DNA from: Rhizobium rosettiformans W3
GTDB taxonomy: Bacteria; Pseudomonadota; Alphaproteobacteria; Rhizobiales; Rhizobiaceae
NCBI RefSeq assembly: GCF_004912135.1
Contig: NZ_STGU01000002.1
Span: forward strand, 1-64,000
DNA length: 64,000 nt
Reading direction: 5' to 3'
The translations under genes and the position numbers were made by a program. Shown here piece by piece: positions 63,829 through 64,000 of the stretch (position 1 is the stretch's first letter; the number at the start of each line of letters is the position of its first letter). The notes beneath the pieces were generated by a model. That model did not search any database. It saw only the letters and a list, made by a program, of their open reading frames with translations, and was not told where the DNA came from.

Positions 63829-64000
63829 ACTGAAGGAAATACTGTCCTTCCGCGGCGTTCCCCGCCAGGGTTTTCAGTTCCTCGGACCGTGTCGCATTGC
63901 CGAGCTTCTGCTGAATGACGCTGCGCCTCGCGAAATAAGGAGCCCAGTCCTCGGCATTCTCCGATGCCTTTTCCAGCAGGGCGTCGGCCTCGGAAAACTT
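63815..64000 (-). CDS. C-terminal end of a minus-strand gene (TPR-like?), continues outside the window
   Basis: The last 61 residues of an open frame ending at 63815 (TGA). They read as helical pairs (FSEADALLEKASENAEDWAPYFARR, then QKLGNATRSEELKTLAGNA, in parts) and end FLQFIDP. The look is that of a tetratricopeptide-type helical repeat end, but too little is present to name the family. Convergent with the DUF1284 gene, overlapping it by 14 bases. Confidence 0.6.
   Translation of the reverse strand, partial: KFSEADALLEKASENAEDWAPYFARRSVIQQKLGNATRSEELKTLAGNAAEGQYFLQFIDP

Overview
The window is GC-rich alphaproteobacterial chromosome and reads as Rhizobiaceae (Rhizobium/Agrobacterium/Sinorhizobium relatives). 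The signs are an aa3 cytochrome oxidase locus in the order ctaC-ctaD-ctaB-ctaG-ctaE with DUF983 and SURF1 genes, followed by ispH, thrB and rnhA; a degenerate RibB-RibA fusion; a bioMNY biotin importer; an IalB-family protein; BioR-type operator sites; and rhizobial-style intergenic palindromic repeats. Almost all genes have ordinary chromosomal coding character. I see no rRNA, tRNA, CRISPR array, prophage or insertion sequence.

Layout. 1-6.2 kb: 3' part of dxs, a convergent toxin-antitoxin-like pair, an MFS transporter with a Cys-cluster protein, a small secreted protein, sodB, and two small stress-type proteins. 6.2-9.5 kb (minus): a chemoreceptor and a DUF4424 secreted protein. 9.5-11.5 kb (minus): bioM-bioN-bioY. 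11.6-14.5 kb: a YcaQ-like DNA glycosylase, an acetyltransferase and an Xre-RES toxin-antitoxin operon, then a palindromic repeat block. 14.7-22.2 kb: aroC-ribB, a large PAS-GGDEF-EAL protein, a DUF1344 protein, and fabI with a histidine phosphatase. 22.4-29 kb: DUF2243 membrane protein, J-domain protein, lipoprotein, pdxH, polysaccharide deacetylase, and an MFS pump divergent from soxR. 29.2-33.8 kb: penicillin-binding carboxypeptidase with SPOR domain, vapBC, a VOC protein, tldD and an IalB-type protein.

34.1-44.8 kb is one long plus-strand block: the cytochrome c oxidase structural and assembly genes (with a 44-residue gene between ctaB and ctaG), then ispH, a hicAB module, thrB, rnhA and a Dabb protein. 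A perfect FNR/FixK-type box lies just ahead of ctaC. 44.9-53.4 kb is mainly minus strand: peroxiredoxin, a DsbD N-domain protein, then a thrC / M16 peptidase / acetyltransferase / GGDEF-EAL gene string, with a YqgE/AlgH protein on the plus strand. 53.7-64 kb is accessory: a lipoprotein, an XRE-cupin regulator divergent from a flavin monooxygenase, a lipid kinase, a HAD phosphatase, an orphan membrane protein, an SMR pump/TetR operon, an ArsR regulator divergent from a NIPSNAP/ABM pair, a GntR regulator that is probably BioR, a long repeat-filled spacer with three BioR-like boxes, a second bioY, a DUF1284 protein and the 3' end of a minus-strand gene.

Themes. Biotin uptake is encoded twice, at the two ends of the window, and only the stand-alone bioY carries clear BioR boxes. 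Four toxin-antitoxin modules of four different families sit within 41 kb of otherwise conserved chromosome. Many regulators sit beside a visible inverted repeat that can be assigned as their operator (HigA-like, Xre, SoxR, VapB, HicB, XRE-cupin, TetR, ArsR, BioR). No wholly new system is evident. The least ordinary items are the tail-to-tail toxin-antitoxin pair with overlapping stop codons, the ArsR locus with two identical-spacing operators, and the hairpin between ctaD and ctaB.
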